Assembly: GCA_903944895.1 (NCBI GenBank)
Contig: CAJATL010000062.1
Location: 1-36,001, forward strand
Source of the DNA: an uncultured Bacteroidota bacterium
Lineage (GTDB): Bacteria; Bacteroidota; Bacteroidia; Bacteroidales; 4484-276
Reading direction: 5' to 3'
DNA: 36,001 bases
Shown: positions 7,361-15,619 of the stretch, piece by piece
Numbering within the stretch: position 1 is the first letter of the stretch
How the letters are laid out: every line of letters starts with the position of its first letter
Notes under the pieces: model-generated
Told to the model about the DNA's origin: nothing
Database searches by the model: none
What the model saw: the letters and a program-made list of their open reading frames with translations, nothing else
Program-made: the position numbers and the translations under genes

Positions 7361-8590
7361 ATGCAAACCGATAACCGCACAATCGTACATCTGGACCTCG
7401 ACACATTTTTTGTATCGGTGGAACGGCTGATGAACAGCAGCCTGGTGGGCAAGCCTGTAATTATTGGCGGCACCTCCGACCGTGGCGTGGTGGCCAGTTG
7501 CAGCTACGAAGCCCGCCAGTTTGGGGTGAGTTCGGCCATGCCCATGAAAATGGCGCTCAACCTTTGCAACGACGCCATCATCATCCGCGGCGACATGGAG
7601 CAATACTCCAAATATTCGCGCATGGTAACCGACATCATCGCCGAGCAGGCGCCCGTTTACGAAAAAGCCTCCATTGACGAGCATTACCTCGACATCACCG
7701 GCATGGACCGTTTTTTTGGTTCGCTCAAATGGACACACGAACTGCGGCAGCGCATCATCAGCCAAACGGGGCTACCCATTTCGCTGGGACTTTCGGTAAA
7801 CAAAACGGTTTCGAAAATTGCCACAGGCGAGGCCAAGCCCAACGGCGAAATTCAGGTCGAAAAGCAGCGGGTAATGCCTTTCCTCGGGCCGCTTTCGATC
7901 CGTAAAATTCCCATGATCGGCACAAAAACCTTCCAGTTGCTGCGTTCGATGGGCGTGGTGAACATCCATACTTTGAGCATGATCCCGCCCGAAATGATGG
8001 AAAAACTGATGGGCAAAAACGGTCTCGACATCTGGAAAAAAGCCAACGGCATCGACCATACACCGGTTGTGCCTTATTCCGAACAAAAATCCATCAGCAC
8101 CGAAACCACCTTCGAACAGGACACCATCGAAGTGGTGCGCATGCGCGAAATCCTCAGCTCGATGGTCGAAAAAATTGCCTTTCAGATGCGTAAAAAAGGA
8201 AAACTCACGGGCTGTGTCACGGTTAAAATCCGCTACTCCAACTTCGACACACACACCCTGCAAAAAACCATTCCTTATACCTCTTTCGACCATGTGCTTA
8301 CCAAAATTGCGCTGGAACTGTTCGACAAACTTTACCAGCGTCGTATGCTGATCCGCTTGATTGGCGTGCGTTTCAGTCATTTGGTAAGCGGTATGCAGCA
8401 ACTCAATCTTTTCGACGATACCCCCGAAATGATCAACCTGTACCAAGCCATGGATCGCATCCGCCTGCGTTTTGGAGCAAAAGCCATCCGCCACGCTGTG
8501 TCGCTGATGCCCGGAGATGCAGGAGGAAAGGCTGCCGCCAATAAACAAAAACTGCTCTACCGCGAGTTGAGGGACATTGATGAGTTGTAG
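7361..8590 (+). CDS. dinB: DNA polymerase IV (Y-family translesion polymerase)
   Basis: 409 residues, a usual length for DinB. Metal-binding residues are visible: D12 in HLDLDTF, and D106 and E107 in SIDEHYLD. The steric-gate position is F17. A helix-hairpin-helix thumb follows (IRKIPMIGTKTFQLLRSMGVVNIHTL), then the little-finger domain (KSISTETTFEQDT, VTVKIRYSNFDTHTLQKTI). It copies past damaged DNA with low fidelity. The C-terminus, after NLFDD, has a Bacteroidota-type tail rather than a clean beta-clamp motif; NLFDD (residues about 350-354) resembles the QLxLF clamp-binding motif (QQLNLFDD). It is divergent from the LexA-like S24 regulator, a likely controller. Codon use is GC-rich compared with its neighbours. 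Confidence 0.96.
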   Translation: MQTDNRTIVHLDLDTFFVSVERLMNSSLVGKPVIIGGTSDRGVVASCSYEARQFGVSSAMPMKMALNLCNDAIIIRGDMEQYSKYSRMVTDIIAEQAPVYEKASIDEHYLDITGMDRFFGSLKWTHELRQRIISQTGLPISLGLSVNKTVSKIATGEAKPNGEIQVEKQRVMPFLGPLSIRKIPMIGTKTFQLLRSMGVVNIHTLSMIPPEMMEKLMGKNGLDIWKKANGIDHTPVVPYSEQKSISTETTFEQDTIEVVRMREILSSMVEKIAFQMRKKGKLTGCVTVKIRYSNFDTHTLQKTIPYTSFDHVLTKIALELFDKLYQRRMLIRLIGVRFSHLVSGMQQLNLFDDTPEMINLYQAMDRIRLRFGAKAIRHAVSLMPGDAGGKAAANKQKLLYRELRDIDEL

Positions 8591-8665
8591 GGTGGATTTT
8601 TTATTTTTTGCTGTAGCCGGAACTGCAATATTATCTTTGAAACCTATCAATTTTAACCACTTCAA

Positions 8666-8818
8666 ATGTTCGGACAAACCTATAAAAATATCGACAACAT
8701 CCTCCATAAGGAGGCCGATTGGGGGTTTAACGAAAACTCAAAAACTAATTACTATCCAATATTCTCTGAAAAATTTTGCGATAAATCAAAAAACACATCG
8801 ATAACACGCACCTCCTGA
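8666..8818 (+). pseudogene. Remnant of a type I restriction-modification methylase (HsdM) N-terminus
   Basis: A 50-codon frame starts MFGQTYKNIDNILHKEAD, which closely resembles the first residues of type I N-6 adenine methylase subunits in Bacteroidota (a pattern of MF.QTFKNIDDIL.K.A). After about residue 20 the similarity stops and the frame continues with an unrelated lysine- and asparagine-rich sequence to a TGA. No methyltransferase motif (such as NPPF) follows, and no HsdS or HsdR gene is nearby. I read it as the 5' end of a lost R-M locus joined to unrelated DNA. The match is from memory of the family and is short, so confidence is moderate. Confidence 0.5.
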
Positions 8819-8825
8819 GGCTATC

Positions 8826-9974
8826 TTATTCCGTCACACCAAACTTATAAACCGTTTGTGTTTTGTATTTTTCACCTGGTCTTAGAATTGTCGTAGGGAA
8901 GTTTTCATGATTTGGCGAATCGGGAAAATGCTGGGTTTCGAGGCAAAAGCCAAAATGCTTTTTGTAAGGTTTGCCACCTTTCCCAATGTTCGATCCATCC
9001 AGGAAATTGCCGCTATAAAACTGAATCCCCGGCTGATCGGTGTAAACTTCCATACTTCGGCCGGTTTCCGGTTCTATCACTTTTGCAACAAGCCGGATGT
9101 TTCCATCAGTATTATTCAAAACATAATTATGGTCGTAGCCTCCTTCAACCTGTGCTATCCTTGCACCTATGGCTGCCGGTGTCCTGAAATCCATCGCCGA
9201 ACCTTCGACTTCTTTAAGTTCACCCGTTGGAATCAGGTCAGCGTCAACCGGCGTAAATCGGTCGGCAAAGATTTGCATCCGGTGGTCGAGAATATCGCCA
9301 TTTCCGTGCCCTTTCAGGTTAAAGTAGCTGTGGTGCGTAAGATTGAGCACGGTGGGCTTGTCGGTTTCGGCCTCGTAATCTATTTTCAGCTCGTTTTCGT
9401 TGGTAAGCGTGTATGTTATCTTTATGTTTAGATTTCCGGGATAACCTTCTTCATTATCCGGGCTAAGATAAGTGAGAATAACTCCGGCAGCTTCGGGTTT
9501 AATGAAATCTTCGGCATCCCACACAATCTTGTCAAATCCTTTGATACCACCGTGCAAATGATTAGGCCCGTTATTTTTGGCTAAATTGAAGGTTTTTCCA
9601 TCAATCGAAAACTGCCCATTTGCAATCCGGTTGCCGTATCTGCCCACAATGGCTCCAAAATACGGGGTATCCTTTATATAATCCTGCAGCGAATCGTAAC
9701 CAAGGACGACATCTTCGATTGTTCCCTTTTTATCGGGAACCATCAGGTGCGTAACAAGCCCCCCGTAATTGAGGATTTTTACTTCGACGCCGTTTTTATT
9801 GGTCAGGGTAAATTCAAAGACCTGTTTGTCGTCAACATTTCCAAATACAGTTTTCTTCATATTCATTTCATATTTTAATGGTTGTTTTTTCTTTGGGCTA
9901 TGGTTCCCGGTGCAGCCCATCAGGATGATCCCAAAAGCTGCAAGCGTAAGTAAGTAAGGAAATACTTTTTTCAT
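8826..9974 (-). CDS. galM: Lipoprotein galactose mutarotase (aldose 1-epimerase)
   Basis: I place the start at 9974, not at the longer frame to 10046, because this form (382 residues) opens with KKVFPYLL, a hydrophobic run and the lipobox ILMGC, giving an envelope-anchored enzyme. Mutarotase interconverts the alpha and beta forms of galactose and related sugars. Family landmarks: NYGGLVTHL and VVLGYDSLQDY near the start, GAIVGRYGNRIANG, NHLHGG, the catalytic-base region with two histidines LTHHSYFNLKG, and the C-terminal ETQHFPDSPNH that contains the catalytic Glu. A lipidated, exported form is common in Bacteroidota, where sugars are processed at the cell surface or in the periplasm. It stands alone, with no other galactose gene adjacent. 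Confidence 0.92.
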   Translation of the reverse strand: MKKVFPYLLTLAAFGIILMGCTGNHSPKKKQPLKYEMNMKKTVFGNVDDKQVFEFTLTNKNGVEVKILNYGGLVTHLMVPDKKGTIEDVVLGYDSLQDYIKDTPYFGAIVGRYGNRIANGQFSIDGKTFNLAKNNGPNHLHGGIKGFDKIVWDAEDFIKPEAAGVILTYLSPDNEEGYPGNLNIKITYTLTNENELKIDYEAETDKPTVLNLTHHSYFNLKGHGNGDILDHRMQIFADRFTPVDADLIPTGELKEVEGSAMDFRTPAAIGARIAQVEGGYDHNYVLNNTDGNIRLVAKVIEPETGRSMEVYTDQPGIQFYSGNFLDGSNIGKGGKPYKKHFGFCLETQHFPDSPNHENFPTTILRPGEKYKTQTVYKFGVTE

Positions 9975-10149
9975 TGCGCGTTTTAATATGTATTTGCAGG
10001 CAATATTAATATTTTTTCTGAAGCTGAAACATTCAAAAACACACAACCCTTTACCAACCCTGATTTGAAAAAGTCAGGCAAATCCCCGAAAAGAATTTAG
10101 CTTCGAAAATTTCAGGATTATTTGACACTTTTTAGGCTTTTACTATTGA

Positions 10150-10190
10150 AATTATTTGAGTTTTGAGTTTTGAATTTTGAGATTTGTTTT
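10150..10190. repeat. TTTTGAG simple-repeat tract
   Basis: A short run of TTTTGAGT/TTTTGAAT words between galM and the next minus-strand gene. It is probably non-functional intergenic repeat DNA of the same kind as the other tracts in the window. Confidence 0.6.
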
Positions 10191-10200
10191 TTACTTCAGG

Positions 10201-10590
10201 TTAGGTTGTAATTACCTCAAGATGTGCCCATTTCAGTTTGTTACGGAAGCTGGGATCGTTGTGAATAAATGCCTCCGGGTTAAAAAAGGCTTCAAATTCA
10301 AATCCTTCCAGCGATTCACAATTTGTGGGCAGGTTGTAAAACAGCCATGGGCCTTGTTCGATCGTGGTGCAGATTTTAAACAGATTGTACTCCAGGTATC
10401 CGCATGAATCGCTTGTTATTTCCCGTGTCAATGAGGTTTCGAAATGAAAATCATCTTCGTAACCGGATAATTTTATCGACGTGGTGTCTTTGATGTCGAT
10501 ACGCTCAGCAATTGCTTCAGCGATGCCACGGGCAATTTGCGCATCGTCGGCATGAATGATTAACCTTAAACTGACTTTTATTTTTAACAT
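10201..10590 (-). CDS. Conserved-looking hypothetical protein, about 129 residues
   Basis: I choose the ATG at 10590 because a Bacteroidota -7 box lies about 50 bases before it; the frame is open to 10653, but that would put the start over the promoter. The protein has no signal peptide, so it should be cytoplasmic. It starts MLKIKVSLRLIIHADDAQIARGIAEAIAERI, which looks like a mixed alpha-beta fold, and continues with EDDFHFETSLTREITSDSCGYLEYNLFKI and a tryptophan-containing end. I do not recognise a family. It is transcribed in the same direction as galM but separated from it by about 225 bases including repeats, so it is probably monocistronic. Confidence 0.6.
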   Translation of the reverse strand: MLKIKVSLRLIIHADDAQIARGIAEAIAERIDIKDTTSIKLSGYEDDFHFETSLTREITSDSCGYLEYNLFKICTTIEQGPWLFYNLPTNCESLEGFEFEAFFNPEAFIHNDPSFRNKLKWAHLEVITT

Positions 10591-10640
10591 AAACAGATGA
10601 ATTTCTAATTTGAAATTGATGACACAACCATCGAAGCGTG

Positions 10641-10648
10641 CAAAAATA
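10641..10648 (-). promoter_or_regulatory. Candidate Bacteroidota -7 box for the 129-residue gene
   Basis: The minus strand reads TATTTTTG followed by CACGC, a strong TAnnTTTG match 50 bases before the ATG at 10590. A TTG appears at roughly 24 bases upstream, slightly too far for a textbook -33 box. Confidence 0.5.
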
Positions 10649-10875
10649 CGCATTCACAAAAAATGTTGAGCACAATGAAAACCATTTTTCGCCGCTGTGT
10701 TTTGCTGTGAATTCGAAAATCCGGATTTCTGATGGCGGCTTAAACCGCGGAATTATTGCGTTTTGGTGATGCTTTGCAAAATAAAAGATTTCATTTTCCG
10801 TAATTTAACAGGCATTCAGCCAATAAATGAAATGTTTAAGGATGTTTAATGTTTATCACGAAAATCAATAAAACT

Positions 10876-11766
10876 ATGCGAAATACGGTTTTTCTTCTGA
10901 TTTCGGTTTTTCTGATTACCTCCTGCCACCAATCAGCATCAGATCAAACGTACGATGTGGGTGCTGATAAAACTGAAATGGCGCCGATGACCCGCCAATC
11001 CACCGAACCCCCACCTCCACCTCCTGCGGAGACTGATATTAAAAATGAGACAGGCCGTAAAATGATCATCAAAGATGGGGAGATGGGATTGAAAGTTGAT
11101 GATCTTGAGAAGGCAAGAAACAACATAAATACCCTGGTTGCCTGCCACAATGGTTACTTTGCAAATGAGGGTTTAATCAATTCTGACTATGAATCGGCCT
11201 ACCGTTTAAAAATCAGGCTTCCTTCGGATAATTTTGAAAAATTCATTGCCGATGTTGAATCCGGCGAAGGGGAGGTGACTTTTAAAAATATCCAGGCCAG
11301 GGATGTTACCGCAGAATTTATTGATCTGGAGACGCGGCTTTCGAGCAAACGGGAATATCTGAAAAAGTATAACGACCTCCTGAAGCAGGCGAAATCGGTC
11401 AATGATATTCTCGAAATCGAAGAAAAAGCAAGGGTTATCCAGGAAGAAATCGAAAGCAGCGAAGGAAGGCTCCGGTACCTGGGCGATCAGGTTACGATGA
11501 GCACATTGGATTTGACTATATCCAAAGAAAAGGTTTTTACATACCATCCGGCAAAAAGAGAGAATTTTGTTGAGCGGCTCAAACAATCGCTCTCATCAGG
11601 CTGGCTCGGTTTTGTTGACTTCGTGATATTTCTGATAAAACTCTGGCCATTTTGGATAATTATGGCGATTGTTGTGTGGTTTTTTAGAAAAATCAGACAG
11701 AGGATAAAAAGCAAAAAAGATCGGGATTTAGCTGCGCTGAACGAAAATCAAATCAAAAAAAACTAA
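10876..11766 (+). CDS. DUF4349 domain lipoprotein
   Basis: The chosen start at 10876 (296 residues) gives a lipoprotein signal with lipobox LITSC; the longer frame from 10849 would add nine residues before it. After a proline-rich linker (PPPPPP near residue 45) comes the DUF4349 domain: IKDGEMGLKVDDLEKARNNI, GYFANEG, YRLKIRLPSDNFEKFI, a long charged coiled-coil of about 60 residues (DLETRLSSKREYLKKYNDLLKQAKSVNDIL and on), then YLGDQVTMSTLDLTISK. A single membrane span near residues 250-275 precedes a basic cytoplasmic tail, so the protein may be held by both lipid and helix. Function of DUF4349 is unknown. The next gene begins 9 bases after its stop, making a two-gene operon likely. Confidence 0.88.
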   Translation: MRNTVFLLISVFLITSCHQSASDQTYDVGADKTEMAPMTRQSTEPPPPPPAETDIKNETGRKMIIKDGEMGLKVDDLEKARNNINTLVACHNGYFANEGLINSDYESAYRLKIRLPSDNFEKFIADVESGEGEVTFKNIQARDVTAEFIDLETRLSSKREYLKKYNDLLKQAKSVNDILEIEEKARVIQEEIESSEGRLRYLGDQVTMSTLDLTISKEKVFTYHPAKRENFVERLKQSLSSGWLGFVDFVIFLIKLWPFWIIMAIVVWFFRKIRQRIKSKKDRDLAALNENQIKKN

Positions 11767-11775
11767 AGGAAATTT

Positions 11776-12150
11776 ATGAAGACATTTAAAAGGATATTGC
11801 TGGCTTTACTGGTTGTGCTGTTGCTTTTTGTAGCATTTTCGTATTGGGGAGTTTACGAAAGCGGCGTGATGGCCGGCAAAGTATTACGAATTACCCAAAA
11901 AGGAGTTGTTTTCAAAACCTATGAAGGTAAACTCGATCTCGAGACTTTTGGCGCGCTGAAAGGAACCAGCCCGATTGCTTCTACGTTCGATTTCTCTGTC
12001 GAGAGTAAGGAAAAAGAAGTTGTCAAACAACTGGAAAGTGTCTCATTGAGCGGTGAGCGGGTTAACCTTCATTTCAAAAAGCGCTACATGAAATTCCCCT
12101 GGCGTGGCGATACCAAGTATTTTATTACTGAGGTTGAGCGGGCGAAATGA
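11776..12150 (+). CDS. Small membrane-anchored protein, function unknown
   Basis: 124 residues. It starts with KTFKRI and one hydrophobic helix (about residues 7-24), followed by a soluble part YESGVMAGKVLRITQKGVVFKTYEGKLDLETFGAL and later VNLHFKKRYMKFPWRGDTKYFITEVE. The pattern GKV..ITQKG.VFKTYEG is typical of a small Bacteroidota family that databases sometimes label 6-phosphogluconate dehydrogenase; nothing in this sequence supports an enzyme, and the label should be distrusted. It follows the DUF4349 lipoprotein by 9 bases and is probably co-transcribed with it. Confidence 0.7.
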   Translation: MKTFKRILLALLVVLLLFVAFSYWGVYESGVMAGKVLRITQKGVVFKTYEGKLDLETFGALKGTSPIASTFDFSVESKEKEVVKQLESVSLSGERVNLHFKKRYMKFPWRGDTKYFITEVERAK

Positions 12151-12230
12151 AAGTCAGGAGTAGGCAGTCTCCAGTTGCCAGTCTCACCTTTCATGATTTT
12201 GGTTGACAGATTGCATTCGCCAGAAGGTAG
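12151..12230. repeat. Short simple-repeat tract (AGTAGGCAGT / CCAGTTGCCAGT words)
   Basis: The stretch 12155-12187 carries AGGAGTAGGCAGT and CCAGTTGCCAGT words that recur at 7250-7340 and 35830-35875. It marks the boundary between the GC-moderate DUF4349 operon and the AT-rich gene that follows. Confidence 0.6.
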
Positions 12231-12269
12231 TTGCAGTTAATTATGGTACATATCAATAAATACAACATA

Positions 12270-13400
12270 ATGCAGATATATAAAAAGATTATACTCACAT
12301 TACTAATACTACTTGTTTCAAGTCTTCATGCGCAAGAAATTGAAAAGAATTACCGAAAACTTAGAAAAGTTTCCGAATACTACTTGTTGTTAACTAATGA
12401 CACTATTACACCATATTACATATCGGCTAATCCAATAACAAACATAGAATATCTTACTTACCTGTGTTGGATAGCGGATGTTTACCGGCATCATCCGGAA
12501 ATATTATTGAATGCATTTCCAAATTTGAATAAAAATCAAACCGACTCATTATTAAAAAAAGGTTTTACACCTATTCAGATTAGAACATTAGTTGAAAGCA
12601 ACTATTTTGTTGAAAATTATATTTTTAGTCATAAATATTTGGACTATCCAGTATTGGGTTTGACTTGGGGGCAATCAATGAATTTTCTCAATTGGCTATC
12701 AGATAGGTATAATGAGTATCTTTTAATTGATAGAGGAATTCAAGAGCTTAACTTTTATCAGTATTGCGAATACAGTTTTAATACAGAAGCCTATCTAATG
12801 GGTCAGTACGAAGGAATGATAAATCGACCTATCTGGGATCCAGAAACTAATCAAATCAGAAGCGCAAAATGGAATGACAGAATACTGATACCATCTTTTA
12901 GGCTACCCAGTAAAAATGAAATTCATAACATAAAACAAAGCATAAACAGTTCATTAAAAGAGTATGAACCAAATGCGTTTTTGAGATATTGGACCAAATA
13001 TTACCTGGAGATAAATAAGCACCAAACAATATTGAGAATTGAGGAAAACAATTTTTTGTCATTTTCTTACAACGAAAACGTAATTATGCGTCCTGAATAT
13101 CAGGAAACTTTTGGCACAATATCTGAAATTGCTCTTGATCAATTGCTTTACAAAAAGGAAAATTCGATTCTTAAGATTTTTTCTGATTTGGGCCAAAATG
13201 TTGTCGAAATAGACAGTTTTGATACTACTATTTTAAAAGACTCATTAGGTCACATGCCTTTTATAATCATTGCAGAAGATGAAAATTTGAATCCAATTTA
13301 TATCGAAAGAGCTGATTATTCAAAAGAGAATTCTAATTGCATGAAACAAGAGAAAAAATACTCGATGTTTAGATATGCATTAAGTGGAATCAAAAAATAA
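12270..13400 (+). CDS. FGE-sulfatase (SUMF1/GldJ-like) domain secreted protein
   Basis: I start at 12270 because the 376-residue form opens with MQIYKKIILTLLILL and a signal-peptidase site after LHAQ. Fragments of the formylglycine-generating-enzyme fold are visible: a PITNIEYLTYLCW strand near residues 55-67 (the family's PVTNAEY), YPVLGLTWGQSMNFLNWLS near 126-144 (PVVGVSWEQA..FC.WL), and SFRLPSKNEI near 209-218 (FRLPTEAEW). The catalytic cysteines of true FGE enzymes are not obvious, so it may be a structural or gliding/T9SS-type relative (GldJ, GldK) or an orphan. It is clearly more AT-rich than its neighbours and flanked by repeat words on both sides, which suggests acquisition by transfer. 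Confidence 0.6.
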   Translation: MQIYKKIILTLLILLVSSLHAQEIEKNYRKLRKVSEYYLLLTNDTITPYYISANPITNIEYLTYLCWIADVYRHHPEILLNAFPNLNKNQTDSLLKKGFTPIQIRTLVESNYFVENYIFSHKYLDYPVLGLTWGQSMNFLNWLSDRYNEYLLIDRGIQELNFYQYCEYSFNTEAYLMGQYEGMINRPIWDPETNQIRSAKWNDRILIPSFRLPSKNEIHNIKQSINSSLKEYEPNAFLRYWTKYYLEINKHQTILRIEENNFLSFSYNENVIMRPEYQETFGTISEIALDQLLYKKENSILKIFSDLGQNVVEIDSFDTTILKDSLGHMPFIIIAEDENLNPIYIERADYSKENSNCMKQEKKYSMFRYALSGIKK

Positions 13401-13515
13401 GAATTACTTGCTAAAAGTTTTCGGATTAAACCTGACAACGTCCGCAGGACCAGTCAGCGTTTAAAAAGTTATGATAAAAAAAACCAAACCTTGTTTTTAG
13501 ATTAGTGTTTCACTT

Positions 13516-14526
13516 TTATTGTTCCTCAATCAACCCTTCCAAGCCTTTGCTCATCCAGGTTTTCAGGCTGCCATCTGAACCGGAATAAATAAAATAAGCT
13601 TCAAGTTCCGGGTGTGTTTCGATAAAAGCCCTGGCTTTATCGATGCCCATGACCATAAATGCTGTGGCGTAACCATCGGCAGTGGAAGCACTTTCGGCAA
13701 CAACGGTAGCGCTTAGCAAGGTGTGATTTACAGGATAGCCGGTTTTTGGGTCAATCGTGTGCGAATATCTCACACCATCAACTTCATAAAATTTACGATA
13801 ATTTCCGGAGGTAGCCACTGCACAATCGTTGATGCTGATAGTTGCTTTAAGTTGTCTTTCGGAATCAACCTCTTTGCTGGGTTTTTCGATTCCAACCACC
13901 CATGATTTGCCATCGGGCTTTTGCCCTCTTCCCAAAACCTCACCACCAACATCAACAAGGTAATTCCTGATTCCTTTGGTTTCGAGAAATTCACCAGTCA
14001 AATCAACAGAGTAGCCCTGGGCAATGGCGTTGAAGTCGAACATCATATTTGGGTTGGATTTGATGATTCGTCCATTTTCGATATTTATACCTTTAAAATT
14101 AACCAACGGCAGTAAGCTATCAACAATGTGCTGGTCAACTTTTATAGGCTCTTTGAACCAAAACCCCCACACTTTTACCAACGGCCCAACAGTAATATCA
14201 AAAGCGCCGCCGGTTGCTTCGGAAATGGTGCGCGATTGTTGGAATAATTCGATGAGGTGCTGATCAGGCATTACCTCAGGATCGTTATTATTAATGCGCG
14301 AAAGCAAAGAGTTTTCGACCCACAGCGAAGCACTCTGGTCGAAATCGTTTAACAGGGAGTCGATCTGATCCTGGTTAACCAACGTATCGGCAGCAAAATA
14401 GGTTATCGCATAATACGTGCCCTGAGCCTCGCCCTGAAACTGGATTTTTTGGAGTTCAGCCTCTTTGTTGCAGGCATTAAAAATGATCAACGAAGCAGCC
14501 AAAAATAATAAAGTCTTGTTTTTCAT
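13516..14526 (-). CDS. apbE: FAD:protein FMN transferase (ApbE)
   Basis: 336 residues with a lipoprotein signal (LFLAASLIIFNAC, Cys 19). ApbE attaches FMN through a phosphoester bond to threonine of target proteins such as NqrB/NqrC or RnfD/RnfG. Landmarks are GTYYAITYF near 36-44, TVGPLVKVWGFW, FNAIAQGYSVD, LVDVGGEVLGRG, and the C-terminal TSGNYRKFYEVDGVRYSHTIDPKTGYPV. It faces away from the nuo operon and sits about 0.7 kb before it; complex I has no known covalent FMN of this type, so the link to nuo is probably positional only. Targets are not in this window. A -7 box lies about 27 bases upstream. Confidence 0.95.
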   Translation of the reverse strand: MKNKTLLFLAASLIIFNACNKEAELQKIQFQGEAQGTYYAITYFAADTLVNQDQIDSLLNDFDQSASLWVENSLLSRINNNDPEVMPDQHLIELFQQSRTISEATGGAFDITVGPLVKVWGFWFKEPIKVDQHIVDSLLPLVNFKGINIENGRIIKSNPNMMFDFNAIAQGYSVDLTGEFLETKGIRNYLVDVGGEVLGRGQKPDGKSWVVGIEKPSKEVDSERQLKATISINDCAVATSGNYRKFYEVDGVRYSHTIDPKTGYPVNHTLLSATVVAESASTADGYATAFMVMGIDKARAFIETHPELEAYFIYSGSDGSLKTWMSKGLEGLIEEQ

Positions 14527-14552
14527 GTGGTCTATGAATAAATTTTAGATCG

Positions 14553-14560
14553 CAAAAGTA
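14553..14560 (-). promoter_or_regulatory. Candidate Bacteroidota -7 box for apbE
   Basis: The minus strand reads TACTTTTG, matching TAnnTTTG, 27 bases before the apbE ATG. No good -33 box is visible at the expected distance. Confidence 0.42.
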
Positions 14561-14742
14561 AATTATTCTTTGCCAACTGTAAATTTGCTGTTTCGTTTAG
14601 AGCGAAATTCGCCCAAGCTGGATTTCCCCAAAAACTGACAATTGAAAATTATGCAGGACCACCATCCCGGAAAAGGCGCTGACGTCCAGAGCCGTCAGGT
14701 TAAGAAATGATAACAATGTTTGGTGTTGAAAAAAATCCATAG

Positions 14743-14762
14743 CCCAGGGCTTCAGCCCTGGG
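14743..14762. repeat. Hairpin CCCAGGGC-TTCA-GCCCTGGG
   Basis: Perfect 8-bp arms around a 4-base TTCA loop. There is no T-run after it, so it is not a typical intrinsic terminator. Confidence 0.85.
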
Positions 14763-14836
14763 GAAATTGAGACGGGTAGCCTTTTATGCCAGGTCGTTTA
14801 GGACCTTCATCTCGAAAGGATCGCAAGATGGACAAA

Positions 14837-14852
14837 AAGGCGTAAACGCCTT
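14837..14852. repeat. Hairpin AAGGCGT-AA-ACGCCTT
   Basis: Perfect 7-bp arms with a 2-base centre, 74 bases after the previous hairpin. Confidence 0.8.
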
Positions 14853-14881
14853 AGCTTCTCTGCATTGGAGATTCCTAAAAT

Positions 14882-14901
14882 CCCAAACCTGAAGGTTTGG
14901 G
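14882..14901. repeat. Hairpin CCCAAACC-TGAA-GGTTTGGG
   Basis: Perfect 8-bp arms around a TGAA loop. The loop is the reverse complement of the TTCA loop in the hairpin at 14743-14762, while the arms differ completely. Confidence 0.85.
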
Positions 14902-15232
14902 CTCTGGAAAATCTGAATTCTGGGCTTAACAAGCGGCTATGGGCTGGTGTCCCTGCTACAATAATTGCTGATTTACCATTATAAGTGCATCATTTTCTGA
15001 AGCAAATTCCTGTTTCTTCCTCCTGGAAAGCTCTGAAATTACCAGAAATTAATAAATCCTGTTTCTTTACTATTTAATTACCTGCCAAAATGTTCCAATT
15101 CCCTTCGCTGTAAAGTAATTGCGATACGAACTGTTTTTCAGGAACATACGTCGTTACCTATTTTGAATCGTTTCAAACTGCATTATATCTATCAAAAAAC
15201 ATATCATTTTTTTTGTATGTATCATTAAAAAA

Positions 15233-15619
15233 ATGAATTTTGCGCAGTTTTTAAAAACAGACAAACTAATGAGTGCTGATTCGTTAATATTATTCTTTAT
15301 CGTAGCCACAGTGCTGGTAGGAGGTGCTATTCTCTTCTCCACCTTCATGGCGCCCACATCTTCAAATCCTGCAAAATTTGAACCTTACGAATGTGGAATC
15401 CCTACAAAAGGTACAACATGGTTGCAGTTTAACGTAGGTTACTATCTTTTTGCAATCCTCTTTCTGGTTTTTGATGTGGAAACCGTTTTTGTGTTTCCCT
15501 GGGCTGTTGTAATGAAAGAGTTGGGAATGGTTGCTTTTGTTGAAATTGTGATCTTCTTTTTTGTACTTGTTTTGGGTTTGGCTTACGCATGGAAGAAAAA
15601 AGCTTTGGTATGGGAATAA
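15233..15619 (+). CDS. nuoA: NADH-quinone oxidoreductase subunit A
   Basis: 128 residues with three membrane helices. The family core is plain: [10 protein letters not shown], then [29 protein letters not shown], with the conserved Glu/Asp residues of the second helix. NuoA sits at the junction of the membrane arm and the quinone site of complex I. The start could be here or at the in-frame ATG at 15269, which would remove a 12-residue polar leader. It is the first of eleven nuo genes and overlaps nuoB by about 10 bases. Confidence 0.95.
   Translation: MNFAQFLKTDKLMSADSLILFFIVATVLVGGAILFSTFMAPTSSNPAKFEPYECGIPTKGTTWLQFNVGYYLFAILFLVFDVETVFVFPWAVVMKELGMVAFVEIVIFFFVLVLGLAYAWKKKALVWE

Larger units (their letters stand above)
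14527..15232. other. Long intergenic region before nuoA, rich in unrelated hairpins
   Basis: 706 bases without a supported gene. It contains four hairpins listed or noted here: CTGACG/CGTCAG (14679-14698), CCCAGGGC/GCCCTGGG (14743-14762), AAGGCGT/ACGCCTT (14837-14852) and CCCAAACC/GGTTTGGG (14882-14901). Closer to nuoA is a 6-bp inverted repeat TTTGAA/TTCAAA at 15162-15177 that could be a regulator site. No tRNA or riboswitch fold was recognised. Confidence 0.6.

Noticed and set aside
7772-8707. 311-codon frame antisense to dinB
   Set aside because: It mirrors the codon pattern of dinB on the opposite strand, has no family features, and the dinB frame has clear catalytic motifs.
8577-8804. 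75-codon plus-strand frame after dinB
   Set aside because: The overlapping frame starting at 8666 has HsdM similarity, while this one has none.
13516-14526. ApbE as maturation factor for the adjacent nuo complex
   Set aside because: Complex I is not known to carry covalent FMN of the ApbE type; the genes are divergent and far apart.
14743-14901. Intrinsic terminators for apbE or earlier genes
   Set aside because: The hairpins lack T-runs on either strand and lie on the promoter side of apbE.
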